64,000 bases of DNA from Prevotella sp. (lineage in GTDB: Bacteria > Bacteroidota > Bacteroidia > Bacteroidales > Bacteroidaceae), in NCBI GenBank assembly GCA_024697645.1, contig JAILFH010000024.1, positions 1 to 64,000 of the forward strand, in the 5' to 3' direction. A program made the position numbers and the translations under genes. This document shows positions 45,789 to 54,922 of this stretch, piece by piece. How positions within the stretch are numbered: position 1 is the first letter of the stretch; every line of letters begins with the position of its first letter. The notes beneath the pieces were generated by a model. The model was not told the DNA's origin. It saw nothing but the letters and a program-made list of their open reading frames with translations, and searched no databases.

Positions 45789-47060
45789 TTACCTGCCCTT
45801 CATTCTTTCCATTGCTTCCTCGATATCCTCACGCTGACCAAAGGCTGTCAGTCGGAAATAGCCCTCGCCACTCGGACCGAAGCCGACACCAGGAGTTACT
45901 ACCACACCGCAACCATAGAGCATCTCGTCGAAGAACTTCCATGACGACTGGCCATTCGGGGTCTTGACCCAAAGATAAGGTGCATTCTCGCCTCCAACAA
46001 CTTGATAGCCCATCTTGACAAGTGACTCACGCATCATCCGTGCATTCTCCATATAGAAGCCGATGGTCTCTCTCACCTGATTGCGTCCCTCAGGCGTGTA
46101 GATTGCCTCTGCCCCTCGCTGAGCCACATAACTCGTTCCGTTGAATTTTGTCGACTGTCTGCGCTCCCACAACTGGTTGAGCGAAAAACGTTGTGAACCA
46201 TCAATCGTGACTGCTGTCACTTCCTTCGGTACAACCGTATAACCGCAGCGAACGCCCGTGAATCCTGCCGTTTTCGAGAAACTTCTGAACTCAATGGCGC
46301 AACGGCGTGCACCCTTGATTTCGTAGATGCTATGAGGAATGGTCGGATCTTGAATGAACGACTCATAGGCGGCATCGAAGAGAATAAGCGCATCGTTGCG
46401 CAATGCATAGTTCACCCATTGCCTAAGTTGCTCCTTCGTGAGCACCGTTCCCGTTGGATTATTCGGATAGCAAAGGTAAATCATGTCGACACGCCTTTCT
46501 GGCAACTGAGGAACAAACTGATTTTCAGCCGTGCAAGGGAAATAGTTCACATTGCTCCATACGCCATGTTTCTTGTTGATTGACGTCGGGTCGCCATTAG
46601 ATTCATCAGTCTGGCTATAAATGCCGGCACGTCCAATCATTACGTTCGAATCAATATAGACTGGATAGATGGGGTCGGTTACTCCGATGCTGTTATCCCA
46701 TCGCAGCAACTCCTGGAAGTTGCCCGTATCGCTCTTGGCACCATCGTTGATGAAAACTTCATCCTTGTCGAGGTGCACACCGCGCTTTAGGAAATCGTGG
46801 CGAATGATTGCCTCACGCAGGAAATCATATCCGTGCTCTGGACCATAGCCGCGAAAAGATGCCTGAACACTCAACTCGTCAACTGCCTTGTGCATCGCCT
46901 CAACAACAGCCGGACAAAGCGGCTGTGTGACGTCGCCAATACCCAGCGAAACCACACGTTTACGGGGATGAGTGGCCTTGAAGGCATTCACCTTCTTTGC
47001 TATGTCGGCAAACAAATAGTTATCTGCCAGTTTCAGGAAATGATCGTTAACCAGTGCCAT
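45789..47060 (-). CDS. dapL: LL-diaminopimelate aminotransferase
   Basis: PLP enzyme of 423 residues that turns tetrahydrodipicolinate directly into LL-diaminopimelate for lysine and peptidoglycan. The PLP lysine K263 lies in 'FRSFSKTAGFTGVR'; 'YLCYPNNPTG' and 'LILFDAAYESF' bind cofactor; 'LGIGDVTQPLCPAV' and 'GYGPEHGYDFLREAI' are family marks. It starts 23 bp downstream of dapF, so two successive steps are co-transcribed. Confidence 0.96.
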   Translation of the reverse strand: MALVNDHFLKLADNYLFADIAKKVNAFKATHPRKRVVSLGIGDVTQPLCPAVVEAMHKAVDELSVQASFRGYGPEHGYDFLREAIIRHDFLKRGVHLDKDEVFINDGAKSDTGNFQELLRWDNSIGVTDPIYPVYIDSNVMIGRAGIYSQTDESNGDPTSINKKHGVWSNVNYFPCTAENQFVPQLPERRVDMIYLCYPNNPTGTVLTKEQLRQWVNYALRNDALILFDAAYESFIQDPTIPHSIYEIKGARRCAIEFRSFSKTAGFTGVRCGYTVVPKEVTAVTIDGSQRFSLNQLWERRQSTKFNGTSYVAQRGAEAIYTPEGRNQVRETIGFYMENARMMRESLVKMGYQVVGGENAPYLWVKTPNGQSSWKFFDEMLYGCGVVVTPGVGFGPSGEGYFRLTAFGQREDIEEAMERMKGR

Positions 47061-47083
47061 ATCTTCTGTCTATTATTTAGTTT

Positions 47084-47995
47084 CTACTTTACAGAGGCGG
47101 TTTTCTTTTCGCCTACATTACTCTTCTCCTTCAGGCTAATCTCGCCATCAAACACAAACTCAGCGGGTCCGCTCAGCCAGACGTGACCACTTGTCTCGTC
47201 CCATTCCACCTGCAGGTCGCCTCCATCCATTCTTATCAGACACTTGCGACCATCAACGCGACCCGTACTGATGGCAGCAACGGCCGTAGCACAAGCGCCT
47301 GTCCCACAGGCCATTGTGATTCCACTGCCACGTTCCCAAACCCGGGTGCGGATAGAACCATCCTTCATCACCTGTGCGAACTCTACGTTGCAGCGCTCAG
47401 GAAAACGCTCGTCATACTCCAGCAGACTGCCGTCACCAGCCACATCTACCTGTGTGAGATTCTTCACAAACACGACGAAATGGGGATTTCCCATCGAGAC
47501 AAAGACAGAATCGCTATGGCCAAGTGAAGCCGGCGAATGAGCCTTCATAGGTACATATTGCTCAGATACATCAAAACGCGGACAACCCATATCAACCGTC
47601 ACCACATTCTTCTGCTTCTTGCTCCCCTGAGCAGTCTCCACGGGCGTCAAACGTAAGAGTTTCACGCCTGAGAGCGTTTCCAGCCGAATGTCAGTCTTAG
47701 TCGTCATTCCACGCTCATAGACGTAGCGTCCGATGCATCGCGAAGCATTACCACACATCATCGCCTCCGAACCGTCAGCATTGAATATGCGCATCGAGAA
47801 ATCAGCCTTCTCCGTATCAGTCGGCTTTCCAATCAGCACCAATCCATCGGCACCAATGCCCTTGTGGCGGTCGCTAAGTTGTCTTGCAACCTCTTCCGGC
47901 TGACTGATATTATATAATAAGGTGTTGACATAAATATAGTCATTGCCCGCACCATGCATCTTGGTGAACTCGATTCGCTGTTCTCGCTTCTTCAT
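47084..47995 (-). CDS. dapF: Diaminopimelate epimerase
   Basis: Converts LL- to meso-diaminopimelate, the cross-linking residue of peptidoglycan and precursor of lysine. It has 303 residues; '[15 protein letters not shown]' at the start, catalytic Cys81 in 'MMCGNASRC' and Cys230 in '[10 protein letters not shown]'. Also visible are 'FNADGSEA' and '[10 protein letters not shown]'. The gene lies just upstream of dapL. A minus-strand -7 box is at 48111-48104. Confidence 0.96.
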   Translation of the reverse strand: MKKREQRIEFTKMHGAGNDYIYVNTLLYNISQPEEVARQLSDRHKGIGADGLVLIGKPTDTEKADFSMRIFNADGSEAMMCGNASRCIGRYVYERGMTTKTDIRLETLSGVKLLRLTPVETAQGSKKQKNVVTVDMGCPRFDVSEQYVPMKAHSPASLGHSDSVFVSMGNPHFVVFVKNLTQVDVAGDGSLLEYDERFPERCNVEFAQVMKDGSIRTRVWERGSGITMACGTGACATAVAAISTGRVDGRKCLIRMDGGDLQVEWDETSGHVWLSGPAEFVFDGEISLKEKSNVGEKKTASVK

Positions 47996-48103
47996 CTCTT
48001 ATCGTTATTTGTGATTCTCTTCTCTATGATCAATGTCTTTGCGTTTCCAAATTTCTATGCTTCCTCATTTCCACGCTTCAACACTTTCTCATTTAGTTTG
48101 GTG

Positions 48104-48111
48104 CAAAATTA
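48104..48111 (-). promoter_or_regulatory. -7 box of dapF
   Basis: Minus-strand TAATTTTG, matching TAnnTTTG, about 110 bp ahead of ATG 47995. The -33 box is not clear. The rest of the gap up to 48556 is AT-rich, and no other signal was found in it. Confidence 0.45.
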
Positions 48112-48556
48112 CGACTTTTCAGTTAATCACATAGAAAAAGGGACATTTTTTTTGGTTTTCAAATCCAAAAAGTTACAGTTCGTTACATTTTTGATAGCAA
48201 ATAATTATAAATCGTAATTTAAAACCGCCCGAAAAGTTTCGCTTCGAAACGCCCTTTCTTTTTTACCATTCTTCTCAAAATCTTTCAAAAGAAACCCAAC
48301 TTTATATCTTTCCAGCCTAAATTCATACTTGCAAAAAGACATAGCAATTATCCAATTCTCTTTTCGGGCATTATCCTCATGACCACCATTGATTCCGTAG
48401 GGCTCTCACTACATTTAAGATTGTTTAACGAAAGTTCTTCTGATTTCCATGCAAGTTTTGCGACTTTTGTGATTTATAATGGCAAGAAGGAACAAAGGAC
48501 AAGTGCTTTATCGCAAAAATTGAGTTCTTTCGTAACAAACAACAAACACAAAAAAT

Positions 48557-49342
48557 ATGAAACTTGCAATGAAAAAGATGTATTTGCTTTTGACAGGGTT
48601 AGGTCTGATGGCCTCTACTTTTGCCCTGCAGTCTTGCCTTGATGACGATGACGACAACTATGTGATTTGCCCTACTGACTACCCGAATGCGTTAGTAACA
48701 GTGAGCCCGGATACCGACAATACTGCGTTCTTCATGCATCTTGACGACAGTACGACGCTTTGGCCAGTGAACATGCGGCAATCGCCATTCGGAACAAAAG
48801 AGGTGAGGGCGTTGGTGAACTTCCGAACTCCTACAAAGACAGAATTGGAGAAAGGCGGCATCTATGCCGATATGCCCTGCGTCTTCGTAAACTGGATTGA
48901 CTCTATTCGCACGAAGCCAACGTCTGCAAATATGAACGAAAAAGAGAATCTGAAGCAATATGGATCAAATCCTGTAGAGATTATCAACGATTGGGTGACT
49001 ATCGCTGAAGACGGCTACTTAACGCTTCGATTCCGTACGATATGGGGCAGAACGGGCACGATTCATCGCCTGAATTTGGTGTACAGGACAGACGTGAACA
49101 CTCCTTACTATTTCACGCTTTATCACGATGCTCAAGGCGACACGATAGGCCAAGTGGGTGATGCGCTGATTGCCTTCAAACTACCTGGCGAATTAGCGGA
49201 AACAGGACAACAGGATAGGGAATTAACGCTTGAATGGAACTCATTCTCGGGTAAGAAAACAGCGAAGTTCAAGTTTCGTCCCAAACAAGTAATAACCAAT
49301 GAACAAAACCTCGCGGGAAAATTCCAAAAGGATATAGAATAG
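48557..49342 (+). CDS. NigD-like lipoprotein
   Basis: Outer-membrane or periplasmic lipoprotein of 261 residues, with lipobox 'FALQSC' (lipidated Cys27) followed by an acidic run 'LDDDDDN', which in Bacteroidota often directs lipoproteins to the outer surface. The body, with 'YLTLRFRTIWG' and 'YYFTLYHDAQGD', resembles the NigD family first met near bacteriocin genes. ATG 48557 or 48569 could be the start. It precedes an ECF sigma factor by 21 bp. Function not known. Confidence 0.8.
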   Translation: MKLAMKKMYLLLTGLGLMASTFALQSCLDDDDDNYVICPTDYPNALVTVSPDTDNTAFFMHLDDSTTLWPVNMRQSPFGTKEVRALVNFRTPTKTELEKGGIYADMPCVFVNWIDSIRTKPTSANMNEKENLKQYGSNPVEIINDWVTIAEDGYLTLRFRTIWGRTGTIHRLNLVYRTDVNTPYYFTLYHDAQGDTIGQVGDALIAFKLPGELAETGQQDRELTLEWNSFSGKKTAKFKFRPKQVITNEQNLAGKFQKDIE

Positions 49343-49363
49343 GAAGAAACGACTCGTAGAAAC

Positions 49364-49936
49364 GTGCGGTTTTTAATAGGGAACAAAGAAGAACGTCTGG
49401 CCAGACGACTTCAGAGTGGCGACAATGCTGCCCTGAAGGACTTCTACACCCTATATGCTGATTACCTGACGGCCGTTTGTGCCCGCTACATCACTGACGA
49501 TGAGGACCTAAAGGATGTCTTTCAGGACGCACTGATACAGATATTGACCCACATCAGCGACTTCAGATTTCGAGGTGAAGGTTCGCTGCAGGCTTGGTCT
49601 ACGAGAGTCGTGGTGAATCAATCGCTGAAGTTCCTGAAGGAGCAGAAACGCCATGAGTTAGAACGACTTAGCGATGATATAGCAGCAGAGGTAGAAATGG
49701 ACGATCCACCCGTGAGAGATATTCCTCCAGAGGTGCTGCAACAGATGATTCGTGAACTTCCAACTGGCTATCGAACGGTGTTCAATCTCTACGTCTTCGA
49801 AAACAAAAGTCATCAGGAGATAGCCGACATTCTCGGAATCAGTCGAAACACTTCATTCTCTCAGTTGAGCAGGGCAAAGAACCTGTTGGCAAAGAAGATT
49901 ACAGCATTCAACAACTCAAATCACTCCCCACGATGA
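49364..49936 (+). CDS. ECF-type RNA polymerase sigma factor
   Basis: Sigma-70 family factor of 190 residues, starting with GTG 49364. Region 2 is at about residues 20-85 ('LKDFYTLYADYLTAVCARYI', 'DLKDVFQDALIQIL'), and region 4 at about 125-180 ('LPTGYRTVFNLYVFENKSHQ', 'EIADILGISRNTSFSQLSRA'). Ser/Phe in 'RNTSFSQL' replace the more common T-V. It overlaps the downstream membrane/barrel gene by 4 bp (ATGA), a likely cognate regulator. Confidence 0.93.
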   Translation: MRFLIGNKEERLARRLQSGDNAALKDFYTLYADYLTAVCARYITDDEDLKDVFQDALIQILTHISDFRFRGEGSLQAWSTRVVVNQSLKFLKEQKRHELERLSDDIAAEVEMDDPPVRDIPPEVLQQMIRELPTGYRTVFNLYVFENKSHQEIADILGISRNTSFSQLSRAKNLLAKKITAFNNSNHSPR

Positions 49937-51300
49937 AAGAACAAACCCGAAAGGACATCAGACAGAAAATGGCAGACTACAAGCAGCCTGCCCCGGACGT
50001 CGAATGGGCTGAACTTGAGAAGGCGCTGGCGAAGAACAAACGTGCGAAGACTGTTCCTTTATGGCGCAACAGATGGGCTGCAGCAGCGATGGGATTGTTG
50101 CTTGCTGGTGCAGGTTGGATGTGGTTGGAACCTAATGAAGATGAGGGAACAACACCTGTAGCACAAATTGATGAAAAAGGAAAACAGCCTAATTCGGTTT
50201 CAACTCAGCAAAACGCAACAGACGTAGAAACATTGGTGGCTGAAGGTGGAGAACAGAACTCAGCAGATAAAAAAACAGCAAATAGTTCAGGGGTAAATCA
50301 AATGAACACGCGACTGTTGGCAGCGAATGCGAAGAATGGAGAAAAGGAGACGCAAGAAACCAATAATAATCACGTCTTTGGAGAAACTGACAAGAACGTC
50401 GACACCCAACTCTCAGTTGAGAATGAAACAGAAGAGACTGTTCCTGCAGATCACCAAGCAATAACTCAGACAACAGAAACGAAGGAAAATTCGCAACAAA
50501 CAACAGCAAACCCACAGCAACAAGTGACGACAAAGCCCCAACAGACGATTACTTATCCAACTGACTTCACGCTGAAGTCAACCGACGGAGGCTCCAGACT
50601 GACTGCTCAGGCATATTTCTCGAACACAATGGCAGGTGTCAATGGTGGTGATGCTTCCGATATGGTCATGTTCGATGCTCCTGTGATGGCGTTTAATGCT
50701 CCCTATGGTTCATACACAAACGACGTGAACGTGAAAGAAATCTGGCGTTTCTTCACTCCTCAACAGAATCTAGATGAGGAGATTGAGCATCATCAACCGC
50801 TCCGATTCGGTTTGTCGCTTCGTTATCAAATAAATGAGAAATGGAGCGTTGAGAGTGGTCTAACTTACACCTATCTCTCTGCTGACATCACTCGTAGGGG
50901 AAATGGCTATTCGTCGAATACGGAGCAGCGACTTTCCTATATCGGCATTCCTGTAAGCGCCAGTTACAAAATATGGGGCAACAGACATTTCGGCATCTAC
51001 GCATCAGTGGGAGGAATGGTGGAAAAAATGGTGAAGGGCAGTCGGCACACACAGACTTTCATTGGGGGAAGAGAAGAGCCCTCCCAAACAGAGAAGGTGA
51101 GCATTCGACCTCTCCAGTTCTCGCTCAGTTGCGGAGCAGGGGCAGAATACAATATTAATCAGAATTTCAGCCTGTACGCGGAACCTGGGCTGACTTACTA
51201 TTTCGACAATCATAGTCAGATTCCCACATTCTATCAGGACAAGCCCTTTGGCTTCAACCTCAATTTGGGAGTCAGAGTCAATTTTAATAAAGAAAAATGA
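49933..51300 (+). CDS. Anti-sigma-like protein with outer-membrane beta-barrel end
   Basis: 455 residues in three parts. Residues 1-40 are charged and probably cytoplasmic ('RQKMADYKQPAPDVEWAELE'), like the N-terminus of anti-sigma factors. One membrane helix lies at about 47-63 ('AAAAMGLLLAGAGWMWL'). A Gln/Asn/Thr-rich linker spans ~70-225. From ~290 there is a beta-barrel of the PorT/OmpA-like kind ('PLRFGLSLRYQINEKWSVES' ... 'FNLNLGVRVNF'). The 4-bp overlap with the ECF gene suggests control of that sigma factor, possibly sensing the outer membrane directly. The function is inferred. Confidence 0.75.
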   Translation: MKEQTRKDIRQKMADYKQPAPDVEWAELEKALAKNKRAKTVPLWRNRWAAAAMGLLLAGAGWMWLEPNEDEGTTPVAQIDEKGKQPNSVSTQQNATDVETLVAEGGEQNSADKKTANSSGVNQMNTRLLAANAKNGEKETQETNNNHVFGETDKNVDTQLSVENETEETVPADHQAITQTTETKENSQQTTANPQQQVTTKPQQTITYPTDFTLKSTDGGSRLTAQAYFSNTMAGVNGGDASDMVMFDAPVMAFNAPYGSYTNDVNVKEIWRFFTPQQNLDEEIEHHQPLRFGLSLRYQINEKWSVESGLTYTYLSADITRRGNGYSSNTEQRLSYIGIPVSASYKIWGNRHFGIYASVGGMVEKMVKGSRHTQTFIGGREEPSQTEKVSIRPLQFSLSCGAGAEYNINQNFSLYAEPGLTYYFDNHSQIPTFYQDKPFGFNLNLGVRVNFNKEK

Positions 51301-51743
51301 TGAATATGAAATCTTCAATTATCCTAAGTATCTGCGCCTTGTGCGCCACGATTCTCACGTGTTCGTGCAGCACAACGTCGACAATTCCCTTCACGGAAGC
51401 ACATAACTATTTCTTCCGAAACGATGCGACGATTCCAGAATCGCCAATGATTACCACCGAAGAACAGTTCGACAGTCTTTTCGGAATGGCCGCTTTTATG
51501 GGACCTAATGGCACACCCACCAAAATCGACTTTAAGAAGGAGTTTGTCATTGCCGTAGTTCTTCCAGTTACCGACATCGAGACAAATCTTACTCCCGTTT
51601 CACTGACAAAGGACAACGACGTGCTCACGTTTGTGTATGATTGCAAACAAGGCGAAAAGAACTCTTTCACTACTCAGCCGTTGTTGATGATTGTGGTAGA
51701 CAAAGCCCATGAAGCAGCGAGTGCAAGGGTTGTTCAGAAATAG
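51297..51743 (+). CDS. Small lipoprotein of unknown function
   Basis: 148 residues starting 'MMNMKSSIILSICALCATIL' with lipobox 'LTCSC' (Cys near 24). No known domain is recognised; the middle 'ITTEEQFDSLFGMAAFMG' and 'DFKKEFVIAVVLPVTDIE' resemble small protease-inhibitor-like or DUF4377-type folds, but this is a weak guess. The start overlaps the barrel gene stop by 4 bp (ATGA), so it belongs to the sigma-factor operon. Confidence 0.75.
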   Translation: MMNMKSSIILSICALCATILTCSCSTTSTIPFTEAHNYFFRNDATIPESPMITTEEQFDSLFGMAAFMGPNGTPTKIDFKKEFVIAVVLPVTDIETNLTPVSLTKDNDVLTFVYDCKQGEKNSFTTQPLLMIVVDKAHEAASARVVQK

Positions 51744-51815
51744 GTTGCCTATTCTCGTTTGACACCCACCGAATGTACTTGCACTCGGAAATGAAAAATA
51801 AAATTCCATTTTCTT

Positions 51816-51846
51816 TTTGCATTTCGCTCGCTTATTCGTACCTTTG
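51816..51846 (+). promoter_or_regulatory. Promoter of glnN
   Basis: TTTG (51816-51819), 19 bp, TACCTTTG (51839-51846): an ideal Bacteroidota promoter. Start expected near 51852, about 23 nt ahead of ATG 51875. Confidence 0.85.
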
Positions 51847-51874
51847 CACTCGAAAAGTTTTTTTAAGGTAGATT

Positions 51875-54064
51875 ATGGGTAACTTACGCTTTGAGGTCGT
51901 GGCCGAGGCTTTCCGCAAAAAGCCTCATGAAGTGGCTACACCTTCCGACCGTCCGTCGGAGTATTTCGGTAAATATGTGTTCAACCGCCAGAAGATGTAT
52001 AAATATCTTCCTCGCGACGTCTACGAGAAACTCATCGATGTGATAGACAATGGTACCCGACTGGACCGTTCTATCGCCGATGCAGTTGCAAAAGGCATGA
52101 AGCAATGGGCCGACGAACAAGGCGTAACCCACTACACCCACTGGTTCCAGCCTCTCACGGAAGGAACTGCCGAGAAACACGACGCCTTCATCGAACACGA
52201 TGGCAAGGGCGGAATGATTGAAGAGTTCTCCGGGAAACTGCTGGTACAGCAAGAACCCGATGCGTCGTCATTCCCCTCTGGTGGTATTCGTAACACCTTC
52301 GAGGCCCGAGGCTATTCGGCTTGGGACCCCACTTCGCCCGTATTCATCATCGACGACACGCTGTGTATTCCAACCATCTTCATTTCCTACACGGGCGAGG
52401 CACTTGACTATAAAGCCCCGCTGCTTCGCTCGCTGCATGCAGTGAACGTTGCTGCAACCGATGTCTGCCGATATTTCTATCCGAACGTGAAGAAAGTGCA
52501 GGCCAATCTGGGTTGGGAACAGGAATACTTCCTCGTCGACGAGAGTCTCTATTCTGCCCGTCCAGACCTGATGCTAACGGGTCGTACGCTGATGGGTCAC
52601 GATTCAGCCAAGAATCAGCAGATGGACGACCACTATTTCGGCGCAATTCCCGAGCGTGTACAGGCCTTCATGAAAGACTTGGAGATTCAGGCGCTGGAAC
52701 TCGGTATTCCCGTGAAGACTCGCCACAATGAGGTAGCACCCAATCAGTTTGAACTCGCTCCAATCTACGAAGAATGCAATCTGGCCGTCGACCACAACAT
52801 GTTGCTGATGCAACTGATGAAGCGTGTTGCCCGTCATCATAGTTTCCGTGTATTGCTCCACGAGAAGCCATTTGCCGGCATCAACGGTTCGGGTAAGCAC
52901 AACAACTGGAGTTTGTCGACCGATACGGGCATTTTGCTGCATGGACCCGGCAAGACTCCTGAGGAAAATCTGCGTTTCGTTGTGTTCATCGTGGAAACAC
53001 TGAAGGCCGTATGGCGCCACAACGGATTGCTGAAAGCGTCCATCATCAGTGCCACCAATGCCCATCGTCTGGGCGCTAACGAGGCTCCACCTGCCATTAT
53101 CTCATCGTTCCTGGGTAAACAACTCAGCGATTTGCTGGAGAAGATTGAGACTTCAGACACTGAGGATCTCTTCAACGTAGCAGGTAAGCAGGGAATGCAA
53201 CTCGATATTCCCGAGATTCCCGAATTGCTCATCGACAACACCGACCGCAATCGTACGTCGCCTTTCGCCTTCACAGGTAACCGATTTGAGTTCCGTGCAG
53301 TGGGTTCAGAGGCCAACTGCGCTGCAGCAATGATTGTGCTGAACACGGCAATGGCCGAGGCTCTGACCGATTTCAAGCAGCGTGTCGACAAACTTGTTGC
53401 CGACGGAAAAGATCAGACTGCAGCCATTATTGAGGTTGTACGCGAGGACATTCGCGAGTCGAAGCCTATTCATTTCGATGGCAACGGCTACAGCGACGAA
53501 TGGAAAAGAGAAGCCGAGCGTCGCGGTCTGGACACCGAGACTTCCTGCCCCCAAATCATTGAGCGCTATCTCGACGATGACAGCGTGAGAATGTTTGAAA
53601 GCATGAATGTAATGCGCCGAGTGGAACTGGAGGCCCGCAACGAGGTGAAATGGGAAACCTACACGAAGAAAATCCAGATTGAAGCCCGCGTACTTGGTGA
53701 CATCACGATGAATCACGTAGTTCCTGTTGCTACCCATTACCAAAGCCGTCTCGCCAAGACCGTTGAAAGCATGTATCAGGTTTTCGACCATGATGAAGCC
53801 GCTTCGCTCACAGCCCGCAACAAGAAGATTATCACGGAGATTGGCGAACGGACGCAAATCATTGAGACTGGTGTTGAGGAACTCGTCGAGGCTCGTCGCG
53901 TTGCCAACCGAATTGAAGGTTCCTACGAACGCGCAGTTGCCTATCACGATACTGTTGCTCCTTATCTGGACAAGATTCGCTATCAGATTGACAAACTCGA
54001 ACTTATTGTGAGCGATGAACTTTGGACGCTGCCAAAGTATCGCGAACTGCTGTTCATTCGATAG
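51875..54064 (+). CDS. glnN: Type III glutamine synthetase
   Basis: Makes glutamine from glutamate, ammonia and ATP in the cytoplasm. 729 residues, the standard length of the large GSIII form found in Bacteroidales and cyanobacteria. Visible: 'FVFNRQKMYKYLP'-like N-terminus ('YVFNRQKMYKYLPRDVYEKL'), the metal/substrate region 'QANLGWEQEYFLVDESL', 'TRHNEVAPNQFELAPIYEEC', and 'GINGSGKHNNWSLSTDTG'. 'NRTSPFAFTGNRFEFRAVGS' is the ATP/glutamate loop. It has its own strong promoter and is monocistronic, the repeat region following. Confidence 0.96.
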   Translation: MGNLRFEVVAEAFRKKPHEVATPSDRPSEYFGKYVFNRQKMYKYLPRDVYEKLIDVIDNGTRLDRSIADAVAKGMKQWADEQGVTHYTHWFQPLTEGTAEKHDAFIEHDGKGGMIEEFSGKLLVQQEPDASSFPSGGIRNTFEARGYSAWDPTSPVFIIDDTLCIPTIFISYTGEALDYKAPLLRSLHAVNVAATDVCRYFYPNVKKVQANLGWEQEYFLVDESLYSARPDLMLTGRTLMGHDSAKNQQMDDHYFGAIPERVQAFMKDLEIQALELGIPVKTRHNEVAPNQFELAPIYEECNLAVDHNMLLMQLMKRVARHHSFRVLLHEKPFAGINGSGKHNNWSLSTDTGILLHGPGKTPEENLRFVVFIVETLKAVWRHNGLLKASIISATNAHRLGANEAPPAIISSFLGKQLSDLLEKIETSDTEDLFNVAGKQGMQLDIPEIPELLIDNTDRNRTSPFAFTGNRFEFRAVGSEANCAAAMIVLNTAMAEALTDFKQRVDKLVADGKDQTAAIIEVVREDIRESKPIHFDGNGYSDEWKREAERRGLDTETSCPQIIERYLDDDSVRMFESMNVMRRVELEARNEVKWETYTKKIQIEARVLGDITMNHVVPVATHYQSRLAKTVESMYQVFDHDEAASLTARNKKIITEIGERTQIIETGVEELVEARRVANRIEGSYERAVAYHDTVAPYLDKIRYQIDKLELIVSDELWTLPKYRELLFIR

Positions 54065-54110
54065 AATTAACTGTCTTCGTCTGAAGACTGACGAACAAAA
54101 AAAGCGTCAA

Positions 54111-54466
54111 CACCTACCAACCTACCATAACCCCTTGGAAACGCCCTCCAGCAAAGGGCTGAAGGCATGGTAGGTCTTCGCTGAAGACCTACCATACACC
54201 TACCATAGACCTACCAACAGGAGACCTTCTAAATTGCTATCATCCAATGAATCATTTTCTCATCGTGAACCTATCTGAATCCACGATAAACAGGGCATTT
54301 GGCGAGTTTTCGAGAAACCAAAAGAACTTATCAATCTGAGTTTCAAAAAGTAAATTCGCATGGTAGGTCTATGGTAGATCTATAGTAGGTGTTGAGAAGA
54401 GACCTACCATGCTTTAAGCCCTTTATTCATGGGCATTTGAGAGAGGTTATGGTAGGATGGTAGGTC
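54111..54466. mobile_element. Non-coding element with ~105-bp inverted ends of ACCTACCAT words, copy 2
   Basis: Left end 54111-54218 and right end 54359-54466 are inverse complements over most of their length. Each carries several ACCTACCAT words and AAAGGGCTGAAGGCATGGTA on the left mirrored by ACCTACCATGCTTTAAGCCC on the right. The ~140-bp core shares no obvious similarity with the core of copy 1. No gene lies inside. The rest of the gap 54065-54922 holds repeat array copy 4 and the GH20 promoter. Confidence 0.7.
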
Positions 54467-54538
54467 TTTTTGCAAAAATCTTAAATTCCATACAATTGAA
54501 AACAACAAAAGTCAATTTGAAATCCAAAATCCTTATGT

Positions 54539-54735
54539 AAAGCATGCCTTTGTACATTACGGAGCAAGTCTTTATACCTATATAAAGCACGCTTTTATAC
54601 CCCTATAAAGAATATCTCTCTATGGTCAAAAGGACGTCTCTTTAAGGTCGGGAGCATTGCTTTCTTGGGTCGAGAGCATTACTCTAGATAATCGGGAACA
54701 TTGCTTTGGTCAATCAAATGCATTACTCTGATAAC
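54539..54735. repeat. 22-bp degenerate repeat array, copy 4
   Basis: About nine units, with heads AAAGCATGCCTTT, GAGCAAGTCTTT, AAGCACGCTTTT, AGGACGTCTCTT, GAGCATTGCTTT and GAACATTGCTTT. It follows the inverted-end element by about 70 bp, in the same order and orientation as at 24404-25120. Confidence 0.78.
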
Positions 54736-54884
54736 TACACAAAATGTTTTCTTCGGTTCAACAACTGTCCCGAATCATTCCGTCACCTTTTGATTATAAT
54801 AAACGCAAGTTTTCTTTTTCAATTTTTCTTTTCTGACTTTCAGCAAATTATTATTCAAAAATGTAGGATATATGTTCAGAAAGT

Positions 54885-54916
54885 ATTGGCAGTCTAAGAA
54901 TATTTTTGTATATTTG
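54885..54916 (+). promoter_or_regulatory. Promoter of the GH20 gene
   Basis: ATTG (54885-54888), 20 bp, TATATTTG (54909-54916). The -7 box ends six bases before ATG 54923, so the mRNA should be almost leaderless. Confidence 0.7.
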
Positions 54917-54922
54917 CAGCCT

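Noticed and set aside
54070..54092. GTCTTC/GAAGAC hairpin as terminator of glnN
   Set aside because: Only a 6-bp stem, and it is followed by A-rich, not T-rich, sequence on the plus strand.
54872..54922. Longer N-terminus for the GH20 enzyme
   Set aside because: The promoter boxes 54885-54916 lie inside this stretch, and the signal peptide begins at ATG 54923.
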